The translations under genes and the position numbers were made by a program. A DNA stretch of 64,000 nt from Turbatrix aceti. Its lineage: Eukaryota; Nematoda; Chromadorea; Rhabditida; Panagrolaimidae. Of this stretch, positions 34,752-47,016 are shown piece by piece (positions within the stretch are counted from its first letter, which is position 1; each line of letters starts with the position of its first letter). Location of the stretch: assembly GCA_963969345.1 (NCBI GenBank), contig OZ017770.1:11216180-11280179 (forward strand). Direction: 5' to 3'. The notes below the pieces were generated by a model. That model was given only the letters and a program-made list of their open reading frames with translations, ran no database searches and had not been told where the DNA came from.

Positions 34752-37071
34752 ATGGATACCGGCGAACTCGAATACGAAGAGGTATCACTCAGGCGAGCAA
34801 ACAGTACTCAACGACTCGGACTCACTTTGTGCTACCGGATCAACAAAAATAATTTTACCGAAATTTTTATTAGTGACGTAAGCAATTGTTATTGATTGTG
34901 GCACAAAAACAATTTTTTTAGATTGAGCCTGGAAGCATTGCCGAACACAGTGGTCGCATAAAAGTAGGGGACCAGATTCTGCAGGTATTGTTTTTTATGT
35001 GATTGTAACATAAAAAATGAGGCATTTAAAGGTACACCGACAACCCCTTAAAACCCGTGAACAAGCAATTAATTTGTTTTCGGCAAACAAAAATGAAGTA
35101 TTGGTACTTGTTGCTCGGCCATGCATGGTATGTATAATTTTTTTCGTACATACTTTACTCTTCTACCTGTCAGTTATTTGATATTCATAAATTTCAAGTA
35201 AATTTATGTGCCACCTGTGTGGTATCATCTGACACTCATTCTTTTTCTTTCTAAAGTAGCAATTATACTTTTTGTTTTTAACAAAGAATCACAATTTATG
35301 TTATTCCCTCTACCTTGAACAGAATCCAATTTGTTATCTTTTCCGTATAGCCACACAAAACGTCGCCCCAAAAATTATGTTTTCCTCTTAGATAATTATC
35401 TAAACATTGAAAAAAAACATTCAATCACTGACTAGGATATTCGTATCTACGTCGATCTTTAATCACGTAAATTTTTTTTCTGCTGAACCCGCGTAATTTT
35501 GTTTTGATGAGGTAAACAAATAAAAAATAGAAATTTGTCAAGTTTCAAATTTAATTCATTTTTTAGCAAGATGAGGACAACAATGAAGACGAAGAAATTA
35601 TGAACATGATGCCGTCACATCATATGTGCCTATCGGCGGTCAGTAATCGTGGAAGCAATTTTTTTTCCGGACCGAACACCAACACGATTGATTCTCTTGC
35701 CTATCCATTTTCTCAACAACAAACAATCATGTCTCTTAAATCCAATCCATCTCAGCATACACCAATTCTTGGTGGCCAAAAGCCGATTACTCCTCCAGTC
35801 ATGATGCCAAATGCATTTTTGAACGCAAACATCGAAGAGGAACTCAATTTTTTGAAAAAAGAAATGGAAACCATTCGTCTGGAATGTGATCGATTGTTGA
35901 ACATACATAGTACAGCGGAACAAAAAGTATCACTGCCTCGAGTCAACCGACAGACGATTTCTGATCCTAATCCTGTCAAAAAGATTGACAAATTGAAAAC
36001 GCCAAGTTCACCGTGTCAACGAGTGACGCATATTGATAGGCAATCAGCCAATGCTACCCCGATGTCTTCCAAGAAACACTCTCCAGCCAAAACTCCTCCG
36101 TCAATCGTTGTCGGAAGCCCGTCACCGACTGGGTGCTACTACACGACAACAACGCAGGCACAGCATGAAGAATCATCTAGCGCGTACAATACGGGGGGAG
36201 ACAGTTGCCGAAGCACGCCTCAGAAAAACGAAGTCATAAACCAGACAAAAGTCCAACTTCCGCCAATTCATTCAATGCTTTCAAAAATAGATTTCACGTC
36301 TCAGGATCGACAACAGCAGAAGCAACAACAACAGAATCTTGTGTCACATGAGGCGCCAAAGCCGCTGACAAGGTACACACCTGGAGACGTGATGTACACA
36401 ATTCCAGAACACTTAGCAGAAACCATAGCTCTTCAGCAGAGACTTTTAAGGGATTCTCTGAAACCACAGCCGTCGAGGGGAAGCATGAATTCTGCACTCG
36501 AGTCTGTAAATGCCATTGGCGAAGATGAAGATGCATCTGACAAGTACGAATGGAAGGTGAGAAGAATTACGCCAACGTGAAATAGACTAACATACATTTC
36601 TGGTTTCAGATAAAACGCCGAGCAGACGGATCCTGTTACATTACCAGAAGACCCCTTCGAAGCCAGGTTCTTAAAGCCAGAGAAGAGCAACTCAAGCTTG
36701 AGAGGCCCGGTCTGAGCACAGACGATGATGCGGCAAGTGAGCTTAAGATGGGACGCTTTTGGAGTCGCGAACAACGAAAACGGCAACTCGACAAAGCACG
36801 GGAAAGAAAAGCTCAGAAACTCAAGAATTCTGTCAAAAAACAAATTAATCAAAAAGAACAAGTGAGAGTTTCCCGGAAAGATTTTATAAAAATTTACTAA
36901 TCCGCAAAAATGTTTTAGATGATCATTCAGCTATCTAATCAGAAACAAATGAAAAAGTCTGGTCGTCAACTACTTGACAGATTCACAACATTGCAGGAAT
37001 TTATGGTTCATGGAAGCCGTGATCCAGCATCCGCATCTATTGGTGGTATTCTGAGTGTTACGACAGTATGA
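34752..37071 (+). CDS. PDZ scaffold, PDZD4/PDZRN3-like (no RING domain)
   Basis: Six exons, 34752-34877, 34922-34984, 35032-35127, 35567-36556, 36610-36861 and 36919-37071, all phase 0, give 559 residues. An N-terminal PDZ domain (about residues 10-93) has RLGLTLCYRI as its ligand loop and IEPGSIAEHSGRIKVGDQIL. A short coiled coil follows (EEELNFLKKEMETIRLECDRLL). After a low-complexity Ser/Thr/Gln region comes the family's conserved C-terminal block: YEWKVRR-like start, ADGSCYITRRPLRSQVLKAR, GLSTDDDAASELKMGRFWSREQRKRQL. The protein ends in SVTTV, a class I PDZ ligand, as in vertebrate PDZRN3/4. Vertebrate PDZRN proteins start with RING and TRAF domains; PDZD4 and this protein do not. It probably organises membrane complexes at synapses or muscle, by analogy. 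Confidence 0.92.
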
Positions 37072-37374
37072 CAATGCATCAATGCTATCAAAAAAATTTT
37101 AAATTACTTCTACTTAGGTCCGGACAAGACCAGATGTTAGTATGTACGTATGAATTAATACGTGTCACACCATGTAATATGAATAAAAGCTTTATCACAT
37201 TTGCGCGCAGGTATAGGGGCAATCAACTACCACGGATGAGGATTAGCAGTAGGTTGAACACTACTCAATCCGATGGGACATCGGAGATATTGATGCCAGA
37301 TTTCAAAAGTGTGAAAAAAGAGTGTAGATAAATATTTGGTACACATCATTGGCTGTTATTATTGTGATTAAGTA

Positions 37375-38302
37375 ATGTCAAAGCTCAATTCACTGCTACT
37401 ATTTTTTATTTTTGTCAACCAAAACTACGCCAAGTCAGATTCTACTCTGTACAAGTGTTGGAAATGTGATCTTACAAACAATTCAAATTGTACAGGTATT
37501 TGTTACGGTGAAGCCTGTGTCGCAGGTATGTTACCTTCTTCTTTAAAATCAAATTCATCATTTTTGTCTCAGTTTATTCGCATTCGAAAAAGCAAGATCA
37601 CACTGCATATGGCTGCAGAAGTACGATACAGACAGAAACTAATTGCAACAGCAAAAATGGGGTAACCACCTGCATTTGCTCAGGGGATTACTGCAATAGC
37701 AATTTTGATTTTCTCGATTACTCAACTGTAAATTCAAGAATTAAAAGACAAATTAACAATAAAACTTCAAATGCAGATGTAAATTCCGAAGATTACTACG
37801 AAATTTATGGCGATTACTTTGCTTACGGTAAGAAAAAAACAAATAATCCTAAAATACGAATTATACTTTTTAAACAGATTACGATGACCTGGACACTTCT
37901 GAATCAAACGAAAAAGCTGAATCGCAAGACAACAAAACTCAAAACGCTTTGATTAATGAATCCAACGAAAACCACAACGTCGGCAACTCAAACGAAAATT
38001 TCAACTCCAGCGCATCAAAGGAAATATCTAACTCAAGTGCATCAAGCGAAAACTTCAACTCGAGCACAGCAAACGAAAACATTAACTCGAGCGCAACAAA
38101 CAATACCCCAAACTCATCACACGAATTAGCGACAGCGTCAGAAGCAAACAACACCTCCTCGGAACAAAACATGGCAGAAAACAATCAGCTACAAACAAAC
38201 AATCATATTGCCAAAAACATCAACGATAAATTACAGTCACGAAAAAATGATGCAAAATCTGTGCTTACAGGCGATTCTTCATCCTCGGATTCAGAAAGTT
38301 AA
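37375..38302 (+). CDS. Secreted Ly6-like protein with Asn/Ser-rich repeat tail
   Basis: Three exons, 37375-37525, 37573-37827 and 37878-38302 (phases 1 and 1), give 276 residues. A signal peptide is clear (KLNSLLLFFIFVNQNYAKS). The Cys pattern CWKC, C..ICYGEAC, YGC, NC, CICSGDYCN fits a Ly6/three-finger fold, which closes with a Cys-Asn pair. A possible dibasic cleavage site (RIKRQ) follows. Then come an acidic Tyr-rich stretch and about 100 residues of degenerate units such as NENFNSSASKE and SENFNSSTANE that hold many N-x-S glycosylation sites. There is no C-terminal hydrophobic segment, so it is probably secreted, not lipid-anchored. It lies 303 bp after the PDZ gene on the same strand. 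The function is unknown. Confidence 0.8.
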
Positions 38303-40080
38303 AATTGCATACGAATAAACTCGGTTCACTGTTAGAGAAAGCACCCGCACTCGCATGAGAATCATAACGGAATCATAACGGAATTAGAAGGCGGGCGGCT
38401 AGAAAAAAATGAGACGCGCAACGAAAATGAAGAAGCACAATGAAGTGCTAAAAAATCTAAGCTATTTTCCTCTTTATTCGTATTCAAAATTCAGCAAAAA
38501 ACGATGACGGCGGGACACAATGAACTAGATGAGAATGAACGCATCATAATAAAACCAAGGTGTTGCAAATCGTGTGCTTTACACGCACGCACGACACGAA
38601 GCTATTAGGCGACGTCGTGTCGTGTAGCTTTGAATTTGCCTACACGACACGATCGTCGTGTGCTACACGACGTCGCCTCGTGCGATCGTGTAGCTGTTAC
38701 ACGACACGACACGGCATGCCGCTTTTCGACAGCCAAATTATGTAAAATTTTACAATTTTTTACTTCTTTTTTTTATTGTTTAGAAAAATGTTCCACGTGT
38801 TATCATTCTGATCGAAATTTTGCATTGAAACCTTCCTAAACGTCGTGTCGTGTAGCTCGCTTCGTGTCGTCGTGTAGCTTTCAAACCTACACGACAGGCG
38901 ACGTCGTGTAGTACACGACATCGCCTCCTACACGACATCAAAATCTTACACGAGTTCAAATTAACATTTTTGCGCTACACAAAATGCAACACCTTGAATA
39001 AAACACAATAAAACACATTAGCGTGCAGAGCCTTCTAATTCCGTTATGATTTTCATGCGTGTGCGGGCATAAAGCCAAAAAAATGCATATAAAGACAGAT
39101 GACATATTTTCAGATCGATGAGCGCAAAACAGCTTTTCCGTGGTTGAACACAATGTATTGACGAGACAGTGATGACAAATCAATCTTTTGACCAGCGACA
39201 TACAAAAAAGCGGATGGACTAGCCGGCCGGCCGCTCATGTCTGATTTTGCAAAATAAATAGGTATGTGACGCAAACTTTTACAGACACGTATTATTTAAA
39301 TAAAAAAGTCTTGCAGAACTAAAAGTGATAACGTTTTGTGATAGAGTATTTTGTGACAACTTGCAACGTCACAGTCAGCAGCCCTATGAAGGGTTTGTTG
39401 TATGGTTTTTAGTTCCTGTAAAAGAATAGTCTTGTCGTGAAGTTGAAGGCAGGCGTTTTTAAACGAACATCGGTCATGAGTTTTCATATTGGACACAAAT
39501 AGAAACTCGTTTGTAACATTTTGCAACATTGTTGAATTCTTTGTAAGTGTAAGTGTCGGGAATCGAGCCGGAGTCGGAGTTGGATTTGTCTTTGATGGAA
39601 GGGTAGGTAAGGCGGTTTATGCCGTGAATGTAGTTGTTGAAACATGAGCATGTATTAATTTATGTATTTATTTTATTGCAGTTCTGTTTTGTTGAACATG
39701 TTGCTGTCCAAATGTGCATCTCACCAGAGCAATCAAAACAACATATTCTGTGCCGGTAAATAACCACAATATATTAACATGTTGTTTATTAAAAATGAAT
39801 ATTACAAGCAACAATAACAATGATAGTTATACAGCGTATCATCATAATAAGGGCATATATATGACATTATTTTTATCAAAAAAAGCACTTGAAATGCATT
39901 TTTGGTTTTGTTTGATTAAAAAGTCTTTACAACGGGATTTTGATCGTTTATTACATTTTTAGGCAAATTTTTTTACAACTCAGAAAGATATATTGCAGAA
40001 AGATAATCAAAGGGTTAAAAATGAGAGATCGACAGACTTCACGAACTTCTATTTTGTGCTGTTTGCAAACGGCTGCCCTT
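38303..40080. other. Intergenic between convergent genes
   Basis: Holds the MITE at 38556-38996 and an unassigned stretch at 39296-39680 where the minus strand has open frames with Cys-containing, protein-like composition. No complete gene is supported. Confidence 0.5.
38556..38996. mobile_element. hAT-like MITE built of ACACGAC palindromes
   Basis: 441 bp with 12-bp perfect inverted ends, CAAGGTGTTGCA and TGCAACACCTTG. An exact 8-bp target duplication, AATAAAAC, lies at 38548-38555 and 38997-39004. The two subterminal regions (38580-38720 and 38840-38955) are arrays of CTACACGACA and its inverse, able to fold on themselves. No coding capacity. Confidence 0.9.
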
Positions 40081-43000
40081 TCAAACGTAATCACCGTACT
40101 GGTGGGCGTACCGCTTTATCACCTTTTCTTCTCGAAGCTTTACGACTTGCATGAAGTTGTTTACCTGCAACGTAAAAAAATGTATTTTTTATCTTCATTA
40201 TTAGATAATTGCTCCCCTTCCCCCCTCAGATTTTTTATAAATCGTCTATTATGGCTTTTCTGTCAAACATATACATACCATAATGGTAATCGGTAATGCC
40301 AAAACCATAACGCCGCAGATAATTGCTCCACCGCCAACAAACTTTCCAGCTAAAAAGTAGCAAAAATGGTATAATGACAAAACAAAATTGCGTGAGGAAG
40401 ACTTACCTGCCGTCTGGGGTACCCACTTTGTTTGAGAAAACAAACACCACCAAAAAGCTGCAGGAATTGATGTAAACTGCGTATTTGGTTCGTCTTTTTC
40501 AAGAAAGTAGACAAGAGTTGAGAAAAATATTATCACCGTGAGCAGTACAATGGCTACCATTTGCATTTGTTTTTTGCTTTTTCTTAGCGTTAAAGCAAAG
40601 TTTGCCAAACCTGAAAAACAAAATTTAAATACCGAAAGTATGACAAAAAACCCTTACCTGGACTAAACCTTCCCAGCTTAGCGATGCGAACAACTCTCAG
40701 AACCCTCAGCAGACGAACAGTCAGGAAAGCCCAACGCACTTTTCGCACGTTATCACCACTAATGCCAACCAAAATTAGGATAATCTCAAACATAAATGGT
40801 GTAATTGCAAGCAAATCAATTATGTTCAAGAATTCCTTGACAAATGACAGCTTGCGGGGTGCAACCCAAAATCGTAACAGATATTCAATGGTAAAGTAGA
40901 TAACACAGATATTTTCAACGTAATTGAAAATGGGATGTTCAACCATTTCGGCTTTGTTGTCGTCTCCATTTTTGATGACAGTAGTTGTCTGTACCGTTCT
41001 ACCCGTGACTTTGGGATATGTGGGATAGGTAATAGGTATACTAAAAAAAGTAGAATTGTTTTAGTTGCTGTAAAAATTTTTTCTTCAAATAATTACGATG
41101 TTGCATGGAGATTAGACGGACGGGCTTCTTCCACTTGGAATTCAGGTATGGATCCTAGAATGAGAGCGGCTATGCTAAGGACAACAAATGATGTTGACGT
41201 TATTTCGAAGAGTTTCCACCACTTGGAATGCGAATGACCTTCTAGAATTAGCCAAAGGCGACGTCGAATTTTTGCACAGCGTAGACCGATAAAATGATCC
41301 TTTTCCTACAAAACAAAGTTGAAAGAATTCTTGATAGTGTATTGCAAGAATGACACATTGTTAACCAAAAAAACTAAATAGTATTAGAAAAAAAGGATTT
41401 CTTACTATTCGGGTTTAAAAAAATAAGCAAAGATATTAAACCAAAGGGGTAAAAAATTAGTCGTTGAAGCTTTTAGTGTATTAAAAAAACAAGGTCTTAA
41501 AAGCGAATATTCTTTTAAAGGGAAAATTGTTGTGGTACCAAAGGAGTGAATGTACTGGTGTGCGAAAAGGTCAAATGAGTGTAACCTTGTCAGGAATAAC
41601 AAAAAATGGGGGTAAAAATGCAAAAAAAAGAAAAAAACTTTCTGGATCGAATTTTTGAGTTCTCAAGAATTTGGGCAATCCCTCTTCGTCGTCCTAAAAA
41701 TAAAAAAAAATTATGATAGAAAGAGAAAATAAAATGTACTAGAGAAAAAGTTAAAAAAATAAATTTGTCAATTGGAGGCCAGAAATAGTTACAAACCGGT
41801 TGATCGACGGGTAGTTTTCTCATCAAACAATATTGAGCAAACGGAGAGCAGCATTCATCCATTTTAGCTTTTGAAACAGCCCAAAAGCGTAATTCAGTCA
41901 TGAATTTTTCAAAGCAGAGATCCTTTGGTACGTGCAGTTTTCCCGCGGCGTAAAAATCGTATATTGGATCAAAGTAGCTGCAATAGAGATGATTAAATAA
42001 ATTTTCACCAGCTCAAATTTTTTTAGGAAAAGCTTTTCAACAGTTGTAGGAACATAATTGTTTGGATTAAAACGTACCGTGGAACACGTTCAAAAAAATA
42101 CTCATCGGAGTCCTCGAAGTAGCCGTCTGCCCATTGTCGCCGATGTTCATGATCCATCCGGCAAAGTCGTCCAAGGAGTGTGTTGGGGCCATATTTGATG
42201 ATTGACCGCGTGCGGATACGGTAACTTGTTCCACCAATGTTTAAGCGCAGAATTACGTCCTAAATGTTTTTTTGCAAACTTTGCAAAATTTTTCGACATT
42301 TTTTTTGTCAAACAACAAACAAAAAGTCGTATCCTATTTCCTTGTTTTTTTATAGGGTTCATGTTTACTTACCTTAACGCTACCCTTAAACGACGACTTG
42401 ACAACCGGCATGCGAGCTTCGACGTCTTCGGGTGCGTGAACGGCAACGTCTGGCACCGTAGGATCAATGATGACAACGGGTTCTTCAGGAACGGAAAGCG
42501 GCACGCGTTCGTCTTCACCCCGCCGCTGCATTTCGAGTGCCGTTGCCGCGGCATGTTTATCTGCTACATCCGACGTCGAAGCCATTGAAACTGAGCCTTG
42601 GTAGCTGGAAAAGGAACCAGGTTACCAGCGCCCACCCTTTTTTCTTCTAAATGCCCATTTGATGTTAAAAAATAAAAGACTTCACAGAGCACGACTTATA
42701 CTTATCATTATGCAAGCAAGCAACCCTAAAATCAAATGTTACTCTACTTAAAGAAAAAATAAGATAAAGCACACGACTTATCGTAAATAGAAAATGTAAC
42801 AGATATTTTGGCAGCTGAATACTTTTCTGAGAGTTGTTTAATTTAAGGCAAGGCGTGAAAATGAAAGAAGAGGAAAGAAAGGCAAGAATTGTCTTTTTTT
42901 AACTTTTATACAAAAAAAATTGTTCCTTTTTTTCCATTGCGCATCCCGAAAATCTGCGCGTGGCATATAATCAATTAGGGACAGAAAATGCTACAATCGC

Positions 43001-45722
43001 GTTTATCTATATACGAACCAGACAAAAGCGTGAACCATGACGACGTGTAGTACAACTACTGAAGACCTCTCCATTAAAGACAACAACAGCTGCCGACTCT
43101 TCCTACAGAGAGTGCAACATAAGACAACAAATTGCCATGTATTTGTTTTCCAGAAAGTGAAATGCATTATGATAGCAGCATAACAATACCACAAAAGGAA
43201 GAAAAGAGTCTTACTTTTTGCAGGAGGATAGACTTTGAGAAAAAAACGTTATGGTTTTCTCCTATAGGGAGAAGGGTGCGTTATCGTTTGTCTTATGGTG
43301 AAATAAGGATACGATTTGGCTTTATTTTTTTACGTTTCTTTTTGCTTACTTTCCACACGCTATTAGACAATAAATAATTTTTTTTAGAATTAACAAAAAA
43401 ATTGTCTCCGCCTACACGCAAGTTTTAGATTTTTAATAATTTTTTTAAAATAATTTTTAATTTTTAGCACGTTCAGACTGTCGCTAAGACTGTTAAAGAC
43501 CATGTTGTATGCACCTACGTGTCTCATTTGCGGCAAAAAAACTTTTGTACAAAGCATTAAAAGTTTACTGATATCAATATTATTACAAGTAATGTCCCCT
43601 CCCAAACCACAACCTTTAGGGCCGGATAAAGAGAGCTTTCAACGGCTTGTTAATCATTAAACAGGTGTTATAGAACCGAGTTGCGTACAAAAATTTATGA
43701 TGAAGGTAATGGTGCAAACAGCCGTGTGCCATGTGGTTGTGGTAAAAAAAAACGACGGAATTAAGAGAAAAACGACCACCAAGATAATGACCTATTAAGG
43801 AATACACATTGGTTAATAAGAGGGGGAGAGGGGTAAATTTCTTGCTTCTCGTTTATTAAACAAAGATAAAAAATGTTCGGCATGACTACAAAGTTTTCTT
43901 GGACAATGACTGTCTCTACGTCGTTTTGTTTTGTATTGTTGGCAACAATATCTAAAATTTTTGCACATGGTTGTCATGCTAAAGCATTTTATTTTATATT
44001 TTGTCCGGGAGCAGCTGCCGTTAGTCATACCTGAAATGCTTAGTAGCGCTCAATATGCCCAAATGCAGTGAAGCAAGTATTTCATGGCGCCTGTTAACTC
44101 CTCCAAAAACTGCACATGACCCCAAGGGTTTTATATTTTAGGAAATTTTTTGTTTAAAAGTTGTTGTTAACATGTAAAAAATCTGCGAGTTAAAAATAAA
44201 AAATGTGATTCTTGAAGGTGAAAAAAATCAATGAAATCGGATTAAAAAATACAATTTTTTTGGTACGCCACAAATGAAAAGCACGCATCAAGCGTATGTG
44301 AAAAGCATGCTTACGGCACACACTTTTCCTCACAATCAGATAAGCAGCGGAATTACGTAGGATAAATGCTAACACACACACACACGCATGCACTTGCAAA
44401 CAACAGAACTGTTGGAATCAAAAACAAAAAATGCAGAACTTACCTTGGATATACCGGATCTGGAGATCCTTCAAAGTAGTAGACAAATTTTTCGCTGTTC
44501 ACCTCGCTACCAATCGACGGCCCGTCATCGGCCTGTGTATTTGCTAGAAAGGGACTAGATTTTTTTTGTCATTTTTCATGTCCTATTTATATACACATAT
44601 GCAGTGCGATGATGAGCCAAATGGGCATTGCAAGAGGGGGAAAGAGAATGGCAAGAGATGAAAAAGAACATCGAATAAGAGAAATAAATGACATAAAAGC
44701 AGACACCCGGCGACGACCGCGCGGTCATCTAAATGCCACTACAGCAGCAGTAGTAGCATAAGGGGCAGTAGTAACATATCCCTCTTTTTTTAAGAGCGGC
44801 AAAATGAAATTCATTTACTTTATCAAAAAGCTGCTACAACGTGTACGGTTTTTGTTTTGACGTGTTAAGTACTCGTTTAACATATTTTTTTGTTTAAAGG
44901 GGCGTTTATCTTCTTCATTCATAATAGTTTTTTCTTCTGACCATGGCGTATCCGTTTACATCTACATATGTATAATGCTAAGAACAACAGAAACTTAAAA
45001 TAGGTTGAAAGGACTTTACTGCTGTCAACGCGAAAAGCCGCGTCACCTCTTTGATGCCTACTCATCACCTGTCAAACCGCGGAAAGGTATGTGCTTTGAT
45101 TGCGTTTTCCAGCGATCATGGCATAAAAAGAAAAAGTCTGGAAGCAGAAGACAAATACAACTACTCATCACCATTACCGGCACAAGACGAGACAAGACGA
45201 ACACAGACGAGACAATTGAACAAAGTAACCACTAGTACATACAACAATTTCAAAAATGGCGAGCACTGATTACTTCAAAAATATCTAAAATAGTCAGAGA
45301 TGACAAACAATGGCTTTTGCCGTAAGTAAGATTTGGAAGAAGAAAAAAACAGTAAAAGCAACAAATGAGGACAGGCTAAGTGCTTTTTTGCAAGATAGTA
45401 GCACAAAGCTGGCGACCCCTATAAAATGTGATGTGCGTGATACAACCACAAAGCCACGGACGAGGCTTCTTGAGACTGGAGCGTTTTTAGCATATTAAAT
45501 GCAGTCCAAATAATCTAATTTCTCAACACACCACACAATCATGATGCCATTATCATGACTATGCCTGACGTGTCTGTCTAGGGCAGAAAAAACGGGATCG
45601 GGGAGTTAAAATGGGATAAGTAAGTGACATGATGGCTTACCATGGTGTTGCTGTACTCGGCTGAGGGGGGGCAAGTTAACCCCTTGACGTTGTCGACTCT
45701 TCCAAAATGGATGATTTAGCAT
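40081..45722 (-). CDS. Voltage-gated K+ channel, Shab/Shaw/Shal class, with no GYGD filter
   Basis: Exons 45722-45641, 44543-44444, 42604-42373, 42259-42078, 41977-41797, 41693-41639, 41305-41097, 41040-40658, 40610-40407, 40349-40279 and 40164-40081; about 594 residues. The T1 domain starts LRLNIGGTSYRI and has the H-x5-C-x20-CC zinc motif of non-Shaker Kv subunits. S2-S3 run from ENICVIYFTIEYLLRF. S4 has RLLRVLRVVRIAKLGR with five regular basic positions. S5, the pore helix (FTSIPAAFWW) and S6 (GVMVLALPITIMVNNF) follow. Between pore helix and S6 the family's TVGYGD-type filter is missing: the frame reads AFWWCLFSQTKWVPQTAAGK without interruption. The 41639/41305 junction does not keep phase in my model (one base off), so a small exon may be missing or the boundary wrong. 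All other phases agree. It could be a silent subunit, a decaying gene, or contain a sequence error. Confidence 0.8.
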
Positions 45723-47016
45723 AATCTGATGATATAGGCTGACAGAGGAAAACAGAAAGGCAGCTTTTCAATTGCGCAAAAAAATATTTTTATGAAATAT
45801 GTATTATTAAAAGTATAATAAATTTGAAGATTTTTTTTTTAAACACAACATTCTTTTTTCAAGCTTTTGGAAAAACTTATCACTCGAAATAACTTTTCAC
45901 TTTCTGATGTTCAAAATTTAATTTTCATACTGCACAATGAATCAAAAGCAAAAATTTTATTTATTAAACCCTATTTTCCGCTCTTGCCTGTTAAACTCCC
46001 CCTATCCTTTCTGCTCTCCTGTTGATGGCAACTGTTCCAAGAGACTTGACAGAGAGACTTATCGACGAACAATGGCGAGAAAAAATGTAACAATCTCGCT
46101 TGGCTTTCTTTCCCAGTTGGCTTAAATCGTGTTTTAACCGAACGTTGGTTTGTACTTTGTAATTTTTTGTCGTTTTTAACACGTATGTGTGCCCTCAAAA
46201 TACATTTGCCTTGTCAAGAGACCACTATTCATAATGCGTTTTTACCGGTTCTCAAAATTCAAATTCAAAAGCGGAAGTTATATCATTTAAAAAAAATGAT
46301 AACAACGGATGAAAAAAATGGAATTTTTTAACATCGTGTTTAATTTTTTTTATCTTTTTAGAACATGAAAATAAAATACATAAAAACACAAAATCGTTGT
46401 TATTCGAGTCACGTAATCAAGAAAAAGACAGCAAGCATTTCCCATATTTTTTATATATACGTTTTTCAGAAAAAAGAAGTGCAAGGAAATCCAATGTAAA
46501 AACAAGTGAAACAAAGCGTCGCGCAATTAATGAATGAATGAGTCAATGCGTTTTTTGTCGTTTAATTTAGATGAAAAAAGTATTATACGATGCCCTGCGC
46601 GCTATTAGATATGCACGTATGCTGTGGATTTGGTCTATTTTTATAAACAATACATTTATGCCTCATTCTGGGTCTAGGAAATATTGTGGCATTATGCATA
46701 TGTATATACATTGCTTCTCAAACACATTTGACATTGGTTCCCTAGTTATGGTCGCCGTTCTGGTATGTCAGTCAGTCATTGCAGTTTTTTATCATTGAAT
46801 AACATCGTTTTGGTACGCCCGAGATATAAAAAGTTAACCAGCATAAAAAATGAATACATATTATAGAAAAAAGCCACCATCCGAGAAAAAATGTTTTACA
46901 AAACTGAATAATACTGTGACAAGTATGGTATTAGTATGTACAAAGGCGAGAGTAGTAGATACATAAAAGAAGCCCGAATTAAAATTGGATGTCGGGAAAA
47001 AAGAATAGGATGCAGT
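45723..47016. other. Intergenic between K+ channel and RabGAP
   Basis: No gene seen. Short frames at 45937-46198 exist on both strands without splice partners or family likeness. Confidence 0.5.

Noticed and set aside
40400..40440. Very short intron hiding the K+ channel filter
   Set aside because: The only GT...AG pair inside the pore exon would span about 22 bases, too short to splice, and removing it does not create a GYGD motif.
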